In this document: positions 10,719 through 20,110 of the stretch, piece by piece
Position numbering within the stretch: the stretch's first letter is position 1
Layout of the letters: each line of letters starts with the position of its first letter
Source: Proteles cristata cristata
Taxonomy: Eukaryota; Chordata; Mammalia; Carnivora; Hyaenidae
Direction: 5' to 3'
DNA: 64,000 nt
Assembly: GCA_017311185.1 (NCBI GenBank)
Contig: JAESUZ010000352.1
Location: forward strand, 124,001-188,000
Position numbers and translations under genes: made by a program
The notes under the pieces: model-generated
What the model was told of the DNA's origin: nothing
The model's input: only the letters and a program-made list of their open reading frames with translations
Database searches by the model: none

Positions 10719-11164
10719 TAAATTATTTTTTTAAAGTCTAAAAAAAAAAAAGAAAGGATATAGAACTTCAAAAAAAAGGGCAACATCCTTGAACTTAAAA
10801 AAAACTTAGTTTATAGTTTAAAGGATTTCACTGTTATATGAATACTAGATATATCAGGTTGAAAATTTTGAGGTTTAAAAGATACGCTGTAAGCATACAG
10901 GCAACAAGTGAAAAGGAGACTGTTACAAAAGCTGGAAATAAAACTAATCAAAGGGTCTCTGTTTACTACTAAATAGCAAAAAGACAATGGAACTGTATTT
11001 ATGGTGCTATTAGGAAAAAGAAGATATCTACAGTATTATTAGCAAAGGGCAGAAAATAAGGAGATAATATTAAAGAGCCGCAAGAATAATAAGAGTGATA
11101 GAATGTAAGACCACCTTATCATCAGTGAGAATAAAAATGAACACATTAACGTATACCTTTAAAA
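10719..11164. other. unassigned A-rich sequence
   Basis: A-rich, many short A runs (10740-10752, 10797-10804). Perhaps decayed L1, not assigned. Confidence 0.4.
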
Positions 11165-11600
11165 GACAGACTCAAGCTGACTCAAAAAAACAATATCCAG
11201 GATTTACATTACCTGATTTTGATGCTTACTAAGAAAGCTACAGTAATCAAGACAGTAGAAGATAAGTGAAAGAAAGATATATAGATCAATGGAGCAGAAT
11301 ACAGAGCCCAGAAATAGTGAACTGATCTTTGACAAAGGAGGAAAGGCAATTCAGTGGAGAAAGGAGAGTCTTTTCAGTCAATGAGGCTGGAGCAATTGAA
11401 GTTTACATCCAAAAAAAATGAACCTATACACAGACCTTACATCTTTCACAAGAGTTAACTCAAAGTGATTCATAGACTTAAATGTAAAACTTAAAATGAT
11501 AAAACTTCTAGAAGAAAAGGAGAAAACCTAGATGACTTTGGGTTTGGCAACACCTTTTTAGATACAACAGCAAAACACACATATCTGATAAAGGCCTTTA
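11165..11600 (+). mobile_element. old L1 ORF2, sense (5' part)
   Basis: 'gctacagtaatcaagacagt', 'gatcaatggagcagaataca', 'atctttgacaaaggaggaaa' and 'gcaacacctttttagataca' are L1 ORF2. The frame is broken by many stops. Interrupted at 'atctgataaagg' and resumes at 12718. Confidence 0.85.
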
Positions 11601-11809
11601 CAAAGTCAGCTAATTGCAAACTTAAGGGGCAGTGCACAAAAGGCTATCCTTACTTCTGAGTATCAGAAGTTGCAAGTTCAAGGATCTTGTAAATTACCTT
11701 CAGGTTTGGTAGGTTGAGAAAGACTCACAGAAATCATTGAAAGATACTTTACTCTTGGTTATGGTTTATGACAGCTAAAGGATGCAAATTAAAACCGTTC
11801 AAGTAAATG

Positions 11810-12040
11810 AGGCACCTGGGTGGCTTAGCTGGTTGAGTGTCCCACTCTTGGTTTTGGTTCAGGTCATGATCCCAGGGGCATGGAATTGAGTCCTGGGTTG
11901 AGCTTCATGCTCAGCATGGAGATTTTCTCTCTCTCTCTCTCTCCCCCCCCCCCCCCGCTCTTCTGCTATCCCTCCCTCTCTCCTTCTACCCCCTCCTCCA
12001 CTCATGCACACTCGCTCTCGCTCTCTCCCTAAAATGTAAA
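11810..12040 (+). mobile_element. CanSINE, old, sense
   Basis: Head GAGGCACCTGGGTGGCTTAG. A (CT)n run is followed by a run of about 15 C at 11942-11956. Flanks TTCAAGTAAATG / GTCAAGTGAAAAG. Confidence 0.9.
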
Positions 12041-12155
12041 AAATAACCAGTCAAGTGAAAAGGCACATAGACCAGAGTCCAGAAAAGTACCAGTGTGGAG
12101 CCTCTAGTTGTCTTCTTCCCATGGAGACACAGACAGTGTTACCTTCCCCAGTATT

Positions 12156-12374
12156 TTTTTTTATTTATTTATTTTTTTAGTTCTAGGAGAGAGAGAGAGA
12201 GACAGCGTGAGCAGGGGAGGGTCAGAGAGAGAGGGAGTCACAGACTGAAACAGGCTCCAGGCTCCGAGCTGGCAGTCAGCACAGAGCCTGACGCGGGGCT
12301 CGAACCCACGAACCGCGAGATCATGACCTAAGTCAAAGTCGGACGTTTAACCGACTAAGCCACCCAGGCGCCCC
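12156..12374 (-). mobile_element. CanSINE, young, antisense
   Basis: Perfect 16-bp target-site duplication TACCTTCCCCAGTATT (12140-12155 and 12375-12390). Nearly identical to the copies at 134, 15849 and 58797. Confidence 0.97.
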
Positions 12375-12717
12375 TACCTTCCCCAGTATTGATGCTTGAC
12401 AGCTTTGCACAGAGTATTGCCAACCAGAAAACTCACGTGAGCTATGGTGTCTGAAATCTTTTTTGGGGTTCAATCACCTAAACCTGACTAGCAGTTCATG
12501 TGGTTGGTTTGTCTCCAGTCCCTCGGTAGGTCAGCTGATGTGACCCAAACACCCCAGTCTAAGTCTCATTGTTGATAAGGCTCAAAGCCTCCACCCTAAA
12601 TCATATTGTTAAACACTTTTATCAGGCAAGACATTCTAATAGTGTAGAGATTACCTACCAGGAACTAAGGACAAAACCCAGACTTCTCTTTGAGTAAGAA
12701 GTTCTTGACTACCTAGA

Positions 12718-13020
12718 CTTGTATCCAAAATATAAAAAGAATAATAACAAGAATTGTCTTCAACAACAATAAGAAACAACTGAGTTAAAAAGTGGGCAGG
12801 CACCTCACCAAAGGATGTATACAGAAGGATATGAAGAGATACTCAGAATCATTTGTCAATAAGGAATTACACTATACTTCTTTAAGAATGGCGAAAATCC
12901 AAAAAGATGACATGCCACATTGTTGATAAGTACGTGGAGCAACAGGGACTCTCATTCATTGTTACAGGAAATGCAAAATGATGCAGGCACTTTGGAAGAC
13001 AGTTTGATAGTTGATTTCAA
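12718..13020 (+). mobile_element. old L1 ORF2, sense (3' part)
   Basis: 'tatccaaaatataaaaagaa', 'gtgggcaggcacctcaccaa', 'actctcattcattgttacag' continue the L1 that stopped at 11600. The gap matches one contiguous site in L1. Confidence 0.82.
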
Positions 13021-13473
13021 AGCTAAACAGTCTTCGAGATGTCCTGGCTTCCATTATCCTTTATGTGTTTACTCATGTGATTAATTTCCCATATGTAACC
13101 AATTTCCCATCTCTGCCCACTGCCATAAAAGAAAACCTTCCTCACATTAATTTAACTCTGAAACTGAGTACATTAGAAACAGAATAACCCCGCTCCAAAA
13201 ACATTCATGGAACATTTACAGACCGTTGTCATACTGGAAAACAAAAATATCACTGTAGCTTATAGAGCAGAAATTTGATAGACCATTGTATCTGGCCACA
13301 GTGCAATAAAACTTAAAATTAATGAATGAAACCCACTTGTCAATTCTTTTCCCAAAAAGTTGTTAAATCAAAGCAGAAACCTAAACAGCAACTGTTAAAA
13401 ATAAGAAGAAATTATCATTTTATTTATACATACAAATACACATATATATGGGATGTAGCCAAAGTTGTATATG
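13021..13473 (+). repeat. probable old L1 ORF2 fragment, sense
   Basis: 'gaccattgtatctggccaca' followed by 'gtgcaataaaacttaaaatt' follows L1 ORF2 text (…ccacaatggaatgaaactagaa…). The part before 13160 is not assigned. Confidence 0.5.
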
Positions 13474-13489
13474 TACTTTTATTATTTTA

Positions 13490-13726
13490 TTTTTTAATAT
13501 TTTTATTTATTTCTAGGAGAGAGCCTGCTTATTTCTAGGAGAGAGAGAGAGACAGCGTGAGCAGGGGAGGGTCAGAGAGAGAGGGAGTCACAGACTCTGA
13601 AATAGGCTCCAGGCTATGTGCCAGCAGTCAGCACAGAGCCCGACGCGGGGCTCGAACCCACAAACCGCGAGATCATGACCTAAGCGAAAGTCAGACGCTT
13701 AACCGACTAGGCCACCCAGGTGCCCC
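13490..13726 (-). mobile_element. CanSINE, young, antisense, with internal duplication
   Basis: Flanks TACTTTTATTATTTTA are perfect (13474-13489, 13728-13743). TTATTTCTAGGAGAGAG occurs twice (13507-13523, 13529-13545), split by CCTGC, a small internal duplication not seen in the sister copies. Confidence 0.95.
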
Positions 13727-13760
13727 ATACTTTTATTATTTTAAAATACAATGAAGGGAG

Positions 13761-13975
13761 GGGCACCTGAGTGGCTCAGTCGGTTGAGCATGGAACTCTT
13801 TGATTTCAGTTCAGGTTATGATCTCAGGGTCATGGGATCCAGCCCCATGTAGGGCCCCATGTTGAGCTTGCAGCCTGCTTAAGATTCTCTCTCTCCATCT
13901 CTTTCTCCCTTGCTGGCCCTCTCCCCTGCTCATGCTCTTTCTCTCTTTAAAATAAAATAAAATTTTAAAAATTTT
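13761..13975 (+). mobile_element. CanSINE, old, sense
   Basis: Head GGGGCACCTGAGTGGCTCAG, longer CT-rich centre, tail AAAATAAAATAAAATTTT. Sits 33 bp after the young antisense copy. Confidence 0.9.
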
Positions 13976-13984
13976 AGATGGAAT

Positions 13985-14208
13985 GAGGGGCGCCTGTCTG
14001 GCTCAGTTGGAAGAGTATGCAACTCTTGATCTCAGGGTCCTAAGTTCAAGCCTCACACTGGGTGTAGAGATTACTAGAAAAATATTTATTCTTCCTATCC
14101 ATGAGCATGGAATGTTTTTCCACTTCTTTGTGTCTTCTTCAATTTCCTTCATAAGTTTTCTATAGTTTGAGATTACTAGAAAAATAAACTTCAAAATAAA
14201 TAAATAAA
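13985..14208 (+). mobile_element. short tRNA-head CanSINE, sense, split by L1 piece
   Basis: Head GGGGCGCCTGTCTGGCTCAG, direct passage to GTGTAGAGATTACTAG, then, after an 84-bp insert, AAACTTCAAAATAAATAAAT. ATGGAATG flanks both ends. Confidence 0.82.
14085..14168 (-). mobile_element. 84-bp L1 ORF2 fragment, antisense
   Basis: 'tatccatgagcatggaatgt' and 'cttcaatttccttcataagt' are antisense L1 ORF2. Flanked by a perfect 18-bp repeat GAGATTACTAGAAAAATA (14067-14084 and 14169-14186), yet it has no poly(T)/poly(A) end. Confidence 0.75.
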
Positions 14209-14296
14209 TAAAATGGAATGTAACAGTGAATTCACCTCCCAAAGTTAAAACAAAGGTTAGCAAGTGGAGGAATGTATAAAAATAAAGAGAAAATTG

Positions 14297-14958
14297 GCAG
14301 TGGAGAGGCCGCGTGGGGGAGGAAGGCGGCGCTGGGCCAGGGAGGCCCGCCGCGGGATATTCCGGGGCGGTGAGAGCGGATTTGCCATGGCTTTCTTTGC
14401 TGGGCTCCCGGGCCCCTTCACCCGTGCAGGCAGAGCCCTCAGCCAATGCAGTTTCCGCACCACCGGGAGCCTTGATGCCATTCAGAAGATGACAGGCGTG
14501 CGCATGGTGGACAACAGTGCCCTGGGGAACACCCCATACCATCGCCCACCTCGTTGCATCCATGTCTATAACAAGAATGGGGTGGGCAAGGTGGGTGACC
14601 AGATACTGCTGGCCATCAAGGGGCAGAAGAAAAAGGCACTCATTGTGGGGCATTGCATGCCTGGTCCCCGGATGAGCCCCAGGTTTGACTCTAACAATGT
14701 GGTCCTAATTGAGGACAATGAGAGCCCTGTGGGGACCCGAATTAAGACACCCATCCCCACCAGCCTACACCAGAGGGAAGGTGAATTTTCCAAAGTGCTG
14801 GCCATTGCTCAGAACTTTGTGTGGGCCGTGGCCAGGCCACTGGCTGCTGTGGGACTCATGGGAGGGAACTCGGGGCCCCATGCTAGGGAACAGTGTCCTG
14901 TGAAAAAATAAACTTTTTCATGTAAAAAATAAATAAATAAATAAATAAATAAATAAAT
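14297..14958 (+). pseudogene. MRPL14: processed retrocopy of MRPL14
   Basis: An intronless copy of the mRNA for mitochondrial large-subunit protein uL14m. Seen: a GC-rich 5' UTR-like leader (14297-14386), one uninterrupted frame over the whole protein, a 3' UTR-like stretch with AATAAA at 14907-14912, an A-rich tail from about 14923 decaying into (AAAT)n, and flanks AGAAAATTG (14288-14296 and 14959-14967) as target-site duplication. These are the marks of L1-mediated retrotransposition. The parental gene is multi-exonic and not in this window. The base composition (GC-rich) stands out from the AT-rich surroundings. Inserted just after the tail of the SINE at 13985, on the same strand as TFDP2. 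Confidence 0.95.
14387..14911 (+). CDS. MRPL14-like open frame with stop-loss extension
   Basis: 174 codons. The start was taken at 14387 because the context GCCATGG is near-ideal and the protein begins MAFF as MRPL14 does. An in-frame ATG lies upstream at 14264, but in flanking sequence outside the mRNA copy. Residues 1-145 cover the complete family protein: an N-terminal, arginine-containing mitochondrial presequence-like region (about 1-30), then the uL14 beta-barrel with VDNSALG (41-47) and [12 protein letters not shown] (79-90). The codon after V145, where MRPL14 ends, is TGG (14822-14824) instead of a stop. Translation therefore adds 29 residues (WAVARPL...CPVKK) from former 3' UTR. Several substitutions relative to the family are seen (e.g. 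a His at 128 in TSLHQR). Whether it is transcribed is unknown. It may be a young, neutrally evolving retrocopy that has not yet gained a disabling change. Confidence 0.5.
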   Translation: MAFFAGLPGPFTRAGRALSQCSFRTTGSLDAIQKMTGVRMVDNSALGNTPYHRPPRCIHVYNKNGVGKVGDQILLAIKGQKKKALIVGHCMPGPRMSPRFDSNNVVLIEDNESPVGTRIKTPIPTSLHQREGEFSKVLAIAQNFVWAVARPLAAVGLMGGNSGPHAREQCPVKK

Positions 14959-14967
14959 AGAAAATTG

Positions 14968-15199
14968 AACAAAATCAGAAAATAGAAAAATGGTAAAACA
15001 GAAATTCCAGGTAAATTGGCCTGGTAATATACAAATTCTAGGAAGTCATTTAGCAAAATGTTAGAATATTAGAGGAATCTTTATATAGAATTTTAAAAAA
15101 ATTATCAAATTACTATATAGCAGTTTTGTTAAGAATTTGAAAATACTGATGAAAGAAATTATTTGGTGGAGATATAAATGATCAAACAAATATTTTAAC
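14968..15199. other. unassigned A/T-rich sequence, perhaps old L1
   Basis: A-rich with no clear motif. It resembles decayed L1 but is not placed. Confidence 0.35.
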
Positions 15200-15384
15200 A
15201 TTAAAGTTTATTTATTTTGAGGGGAGGGATGAGGGCCAGAAGAGAGGGGAAGAGAGAATCCCAAGCAGGCTCTGCACTATCAGCATGGAGCCTGACACAA
15301 GACTCGAACCCACAAACTGAGATCATGACATGAGCTGAAACCGAAAGTCAGAGGCTTAACTGACTGAGCCATTCAGGTGCCCCT
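15200..15384 (-). mobile_element. CanSINE, old, antisense
   Basis: AAGTTTATTTATTTTGAGGGGAGGG then the end CATTCAGGTGCCCC. The polypurine block is shortened. Confidence 0.88.
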
Positions 15385-15407
15385 AATATATATTTTTTAA
15401 GTCTGTT

Positions 15408-15560
15408 TGGGGCCCCTGGGTGGTCGGTCAGTTAAGCTTCCGACTCTTGATTTCAGCCCAGGTGGATGATCTCATGGTTCATTCGTTTGAGTCCTGCACT
15501 GAGCTCTGCACTGACAGCACAAGGCCTGCTTGAGATTCTCTCTCTCTGCCCCTCCCCCCA

Positions 15561-15607
<47 letters not shown>

Positions 15608-15632
15608 AAAATAAATAAATAGACTTTTTTTT
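15408..15632 (+). mobile_element. CanSINE, old, sense, with long (TC)n
   Basis: Head TTGGGGCCCCTGGGTGGTCGG, ends in CAAAATAAATAAATAGAC. Contains the dinucleotide run at 15566-15602. Confidence 0.9.
15566..15602 (+). repeat. (TC)n microsatellite
   Basis: About 18 uninterrupted TC units inside the SINE's CT-rich centre. Likely length-variable. Confidence 0.9.
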
Positions 15633-15637
15633 AAAAA

Positions 15638-15739
15638 AGTCTTTTATTATTATTTTTAAGTAAACTCTACCATCAACATGGGGCTTGAACCTGAGATCAG
15701 GAGTCACGTGCTATATTGATTCAGCCAGCCACATGCCCC
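15638..15739 (-). mobile_element. short tRNA-head CanSINE, antisense
   Basis: TTTTTAAGTAAACTCTACCATC, then GGGGCTTGAACCTGAGATC and the end CCAGCCACATGCCCC. Same older class as 5459. Confidence 0.78.
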
Positions 15740-15848
15740 AAAACTGATTATTTCAAAAAGTAGAAAACAGGAATTCTAATATGTTGGAAGAAATAATTAA
15801 TATTGTGCCCAAAACACACTTTTTTAGAGAGAGAGAGAAATCACTTTT

Positions 15849-16063
15849 TTTTTTTAATGTTTTATTTATTTCTAGGAGAGAGAGAGAGAGACAGCGTGAA
15901 GAGGGGAGGGTCAGAGAGAGAGGGAGTCACAGACTGAAACAGGCTCCAGGCTCCGAGCTGGCAGTCAGCACAGAGCCCGACGCGGGGCCCGAACCTACGA
16001 ACCGCGAGATCATGACCTAAGCGAAAGTCGGACGCTTAACCGACTAAGCCACCCAGGCGCCCC
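15849..16063 (-). mobile_element. CanSINE, young, antisense
   Basis: Perfect 14-bp target-site duplication GAGAAATCACTTTT (15835-15848 and 16064-16077). One GCAGG to AAGAG change in the purine block, otherwise typical of the young tier. Confidence 0.97.
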
Positions 16064-16077
16064 GAGAAATCACTTTT

Positions 16078-16829
16078 AAACACACTCTTTTTTTCACAGT
16101 GTTATGGGTAAGCTTTTTTCCTGTTTCTGTGAATAGATAATTCAGGCAATAAAACATGCAGAGTATAAAACCAAAGGCTTCTATTACATGAAAAACTAAC
16201 GCACATAATAAAATATAACAGTACAGAAAGTTAAAACCAGTCACACAACTATAAAAACAAGCAACCAAATTATTAGCAAATAAAATTGACATTGTAATAA
16301 AAGAACTATATACCATGAGCCAAATAGAATTTGAAAGTATGATAAGAAATTACCGATAATACATTTATATAGGTAGATCAACAGGAGCCATATTTTTGTC
16401 TGAAATACTTTACGGGCTACAGTTTTAAAAATTGGGTCACTTAAAAAAAAATCTCTATGAAGTAGGAATTAAAAGATACTTTAAACTATATTTTCTAAAA
16501 GTCCATCTTTTTTTTTTTAAGTTTATTCATTTTGAGAGAGAGCAAGGGAGGGGCAGAGAGAGAGAGAGAGAGAGAGAGAATCCCAAGTAGGCTCCACACT
16601 GACAGTGCAGACCCCAGGTCTGGGCTATAATTCACAAACTGTGAAATCATGACCTGAGCTGAAATCGAGTCGGATATCTAACCAGCTGAGCCATCTAAAA
16701 CTCCATCTGTAAGTTAATTAGCCAATATCATGTTAAAACCATTTCCATCAGAAAAAGACATTCCCATGTAAAACAGGAACAAGAAAAGAAGGTTCATTGG
16801 CACCACTATTATTCATTTGGTTTTCTATA
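16078..16829 (+). mobile_element. old L1 ORF2, sense, split by a SINE
   Basis: 'aaattattagcaaataaaat', 'actatataccatgagccaaa' and, after the SINE, 'gccaatatcatgttaaaacc', 'aacaggaacaagaaaagaag' follow L1 ORF2 text in order. Many stops. Confidence 0.65.
16509..16695 (-). mobile_element. CanSINE, old, antisense
   Basis: Poly(T), AAGTTTATTCATTTTGAGAG, (GA)n at 16559-16578. AAAAGTCCATCT / AAAACTCCATCT flanks. The head end reads GAGCCATC, so a few head bases are lost. Confidence 0.88.
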
Positions 16830-17034
16830 TTGTTTTTTAATTTTTTTTTTTTTTGAGAGATCACCTGCATGCTCATGCACAAGTAGTGGGGAGGGGCAGA
16901 GAGAGAGGGACAGAGAGAATCTTAAGGAGGCTCCACACCCATCCTGGCACGGGACTCAATCTCACAACTGTGAGATATTGACCTGGGCTATAATCAAGAG
17001 TCTGATGCTTAACCAACTGAGCCACCCAGGCACC
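16830..17034 (-). mobile_element. CanSINE, old, antisense
   Basis: Poly(T) 16840-16854, GAGAGATCACCTGCATGC variant, end CACCCAGGCACCC. Confidence 0.87.
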
Positions 17035-17126
17035 CATATTTCAGTCATTTTCAAATGTGTCATTTGGTGGCTTTAAGTACATTTACACTGTTGATGCTTA
17101 ACCATCTGAGCCACCCAGATGCCCCT
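17035..17126 (-). repeat. L1 3' UTR scrap fused to a CanSINE head scrap, antisense
   Basis: 17045-17090 (ggtggctttaagtacattta) matches the L1 text at 17665-17692. It passes directly into the last 35 bp of an antisense CanSINE (gcttaaccatctgagccacc ... TGCCCC). Looks like a deletion or recombination junction. Confidence 0.6.
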
Positions 17127-18596
17127 TTGTTGCTTTGAGGTTGTTGTTTTTTTTTGTAAGTTTATTAAGGTATCTACATGCAGTAAAGTTTACTCTTTCT
17201 TTGTTGTTGTTTTTAGGTTTTACATAATGAGCCCTGCAACTTTGCTAAACTCATTAGTTTACTAAAATTTATTACTTTTGCTAGCCTTTTTGTAGATTTT
17301 TTTGGAGTGTCTGTGCCAACCAGCATTCCGTGGACAGACACCATGGTGTCTTACCAAAGGTGCTCATGGTGCACCTTTTTTATAGTGGTAAAACATACCT
17401 AACATAAAATTTACTATTTCAACCATTTTTCTCTTTTTTTGAAGTTTATTATTTACTTTGAAAGAGAGAGAGGGAGGGCGCATATGCGGGAGTGTGTGAG
17501 CGGGAGAAAGGGAGAGAGAGAGGGAGAAAGAGAATCCCAAGTAGGCTCAGTGCTGAAAGCATCTTGATGCAAGGTTCAGTCTCATCATAACCTGAGCTAA
17601 AACCAGGAATCAGATGTTTAACTGACTGAGGGACCCAGGTGTCCCTATTTTCAAGTGTATAATTTAGTGGCTTTAAGTACATTCACATTGTTGTGCAACC
17701 ATCACCACTATACATCTCCATTTTTCTCATCATCCCAAACAGAAACTCCATACCCATTAAATAATATTTCCCGATTCCTCCTTTTCTAGCCACTAGTAAC
17801 CATTGGTCTCATTGTTTGTCTTTATGAATTTGATTATTCTACATAACTTAATGTAAGTGGAGACATATATTATTTGTCCTTTCTCTGGCTTATTGCACTT
17901 AGCATAATATTTTCAAGGTTTATCTGTATTATAGCATGTATCAGAATTTCATTCCTTTTCAAGGCTTGTTAATTAACTGGCTTTTTGCAGTTGTGTTCAA
18001 GAAGGATATTGGTTTGGAATTATCTTGTGATTTATTTGTTTGGTTTTGTATCTGGTTAGTGCTGCCTTATCAAATGAGTTGGAAAATGCTTTCTACTCTT
18101 CTGTTTTCTTGAAGAGTTTGTATAATATTAGATTAGTTTTTCCATAAATGTTTGGTAGAAATTGCTATTGGAGACCTTTGGGCCTAGAGTTTTCTTTGTG
18201 GTGAGGTTTATAAACAGAATTAAATTTCTGTAATAGGTATGGGACTATTCAGGTTGTCTGGCTTTTGGATTTTGGGGTTTTTTTGTTTTTTTGTTTTTTT
18301 CTTTTTGAGTGAGCTCTGGTAGTTTGTATCCTTCAATGAATTTGGGAATGTGTTGTTTAACTGGGAATTTTCCAGACATCTTTGTTACTGATTTCTAGTT
18401 TAATTCTTTTGTGATCAGAGACCCTCCTTTGTTTTGCAGTTTTGAGGTTTGCTTCAAGATTTGTTATACAGCATATCTCAGTTAATGTTTCAAGTGCACT
18501 GAAAAGATTGTGGATTTTGCTGATGTTGAATGGAGTGTTCTGTAAACATAAGTGATGCCAAGTTGATTGCTAGTGTTGTTCAGATTTTCTATATCT
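17127..18596 (-). mobile_element. old L1 3' UTR and ORF2, antisense (part 1)
   Basis: 'cacattgttgtgcaaccatc', 'cccaaacagaaactccatac' and 'cttattgcacttagcataat' are the antisense L1 3' end. 'ggtagaaattgctattggag' and 'cttttgtgatcagagaccct' are antisense ORF2. Several L1 copies may be joined here. Continues to about 19350. Confidence 0.75.
17434..17646 (-). mobile_element. CanSINE, old, antisense, inside L1
   Basis: GAAGTTTATTATTTACTTTG, long GGGAGAAAGGGAGAGAG block, end GACCCAGGTGTCCC. Strongly diverged. Confidence 0.87.
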
Positions 18597-18800
18597 TTTT
18601 TTTAACGTTTATTTAATTTTGAGAAAGTCAGAGTGCCTGTAGGGCAAGGGCAGAGAGAGAGGGAGACACAGCATGTGAAGCAGCCTCCAGATTCCAAGCT
18701 GCCAGCACAGAGCTCAACACAAGGCTTGAACCCATGAACTCCGAGGTCATGACCTGAGCCAAAGTTGGGTGCCTAACCGATTGAACTACCCAGGCACCCC
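18597..18800 (-). mobile_element. CanSINE, old, antisense, inside L1
   Basis: Poly(T) then AACGTTTATTTAATTTTGAG. End CCCAGGCACCCC. 'ttctatatct' and 'ctctgtatct' flank it. L1 ORF2 text is continuous across it. Confidence 0.9.
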
Positions 18801-19351
18801 CAGAATCTCTGTATCTTTACTATGTGTCTACTTGTCTTGTTGATAACTGAGAGAGCAATGTTGGTCTCAAGTTTTAATGGTGCTTTTTCTGTTTCTTCTT
18901 TGAGTTGTCACTTTCTTGCATATATTTTGAAACTCTGTTGTCGGTACTTGCACAGTTAGGTTGTTATATGTTATTTTGTTTTTTTGTGTGCTGTTTTCTC
19001 GTATCATTATGTAATACCCATGTCTATCCCTGGTAACAGTGTTTGTTCTTGGAATCTCTGAATTTTAATTAGGGTCTCTAGATAATTTACATTTAATGTA
19101 ATTATTAAGATGTTGGATTTAAATCTGCCATGTTGCTAGTTTTTTTTTTTCTCTATATGTCTCATCTGTCTATTCCTTTCTTTTTTTTTCCACTTGATTT
19201 ATTTTGGATAAATTAAGTATTTTTCTTGTGATTCCATTTTACTTCCATTTTATACTTCGCTAATTTGTTATACCTCGTTTTAAGTTTTTTTATTTTTGGT
19301 ATTTGTTCTAAGGTTAACAGAGTACACCTTTAAGTTATTACAGTCTTTCTT
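18801..19351 (-). mobile_element. old L1 ORF2, antisense (part 2)
   Basis: 'gagcaatgttggtctcaagt', 'ttgcatatattttgaaactc' and 'ctagataatttacatttaat' follow the antisense L1. Confidence 0.7.
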
Positions 19352-19543
19352 TTTTAAAAAATTTTTTAAAGTTTTATTTATTTATTTTGAGAGCAAGAGA
19401 GAATGAGCATTGAGAAAATCTCAAGCAGGCACTGTGCTGTCAGTGTAGAGTCAATGCAGTCTTGAACCCACAAACTGTGAGATCATGACCTCAGCTGAAA
19501 TAAAAAATTGAATGCTTAACCAACAGAGCCACCCAGGTGCTCC
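19352..19543 (-). mobile_element. CanSINE, old, antisense, inside L1
   Basis: AAAGTTTTATTTATTTATTTTG, end CACCCAGGTGCTCC. Flanks ATTACAGTCT / ATCACAGTCT. Confidence 0.88.
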
Positions 19544-20110
19544 TATCACAGTCTGCTTTCAAAGAATGTTATACCATACCATATAGACTTTTTTTTCTAC
19601 TCTCTTATCTTTTGTGCATTGTTAGCATAAGTTTTGTTTTTACAAATTATTACAAACCCTATAGTACATTGTTAATGTTTGGTTTGTATTCTCAGCTATC
19701 TTTTTTTTTTTAATTTTTTTATTTATTTCTAGGATAGAGAGAGACAGCGTGAGCAGGGGAGGGTCAGAGAGAGAGGGAGACACAGACTGAAACAGGCTCC
19801 AGGCTCTGAGCTGGCAGTCAGCACAGAGCCCGACACGGGGCTCGAACCCACGAACTGCGAGATCATGACCTAAGCGAAAGTCGGACGCTTAACCGACTAA
19901 GCCAGCCAGGCGCCCCTCTCAGCTATCTTTTAAAGTGATTAAAGATTAAAGAGAGGAAGAAATTTTCATCCAGTCTAATAATGAGAAAGTTGAAATAGTT
20001 ATTTTAAAGCACTTGTCTGATATTTCTAAGATCTGGGTCATATCTAAGTCTGTTTCTATTAATTGATTTATCTTTTGCAGGTGTTTTTCCCCCCTTTTGT
20101 AGATTTGTTA
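19544..20110 (-). mobile_element. old L1 ORF2, antisense (part 3), split by a young SINE
   Basis: 'accatatagacttttttttc' and 'ttgtgcattgttagcataag' fit antisense L1. The end near 20110 is uncertain. Confidence 0.5.
19705..19916 (-). mobile_element. CanSINE, young, antisense
   Basis: Perfect 15-bp target-site duplication TCTCAGCTATCTTTT (19690-19704 and 19917-19931). Carries GGGAGACAC rather than GGGAGTCAC. Confidence 0.97.

Larger units (their letters stand above)
11601..12717. mobile_element. unassigned retroelement (LTR-like) inserted in L1
   Basis: This block splits one L1 at 'ctgataaagg | tatccaaaat'. Without its two SINEs it is about 660 bp. Text such as 'ggttatggtttatgacagct' and 'gtattgccaaccagaaaact' recalls an ancient mammalian endogenous-retrovirus LTR, but I cannot name the family. 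No coding potential is seen. Confidence 0.4.

Noticed and set aside
12095..12331. Recurrent frame with RERERQREQGRVRERGSHR at many places (also 15781, 21430, 7403 regions)
   Set aside because: It is the translation of the young CanSINE in one frame. It recurs because the element recurs. There is no start context or independent conservation.
14003..14653. 216-codon frame on the minus strand over the MRPL14 copy
   Set aside because: A shadow of the sense frame. Its content is the complement of the MRPL14 codons plus flanking L1/SINE sequence.
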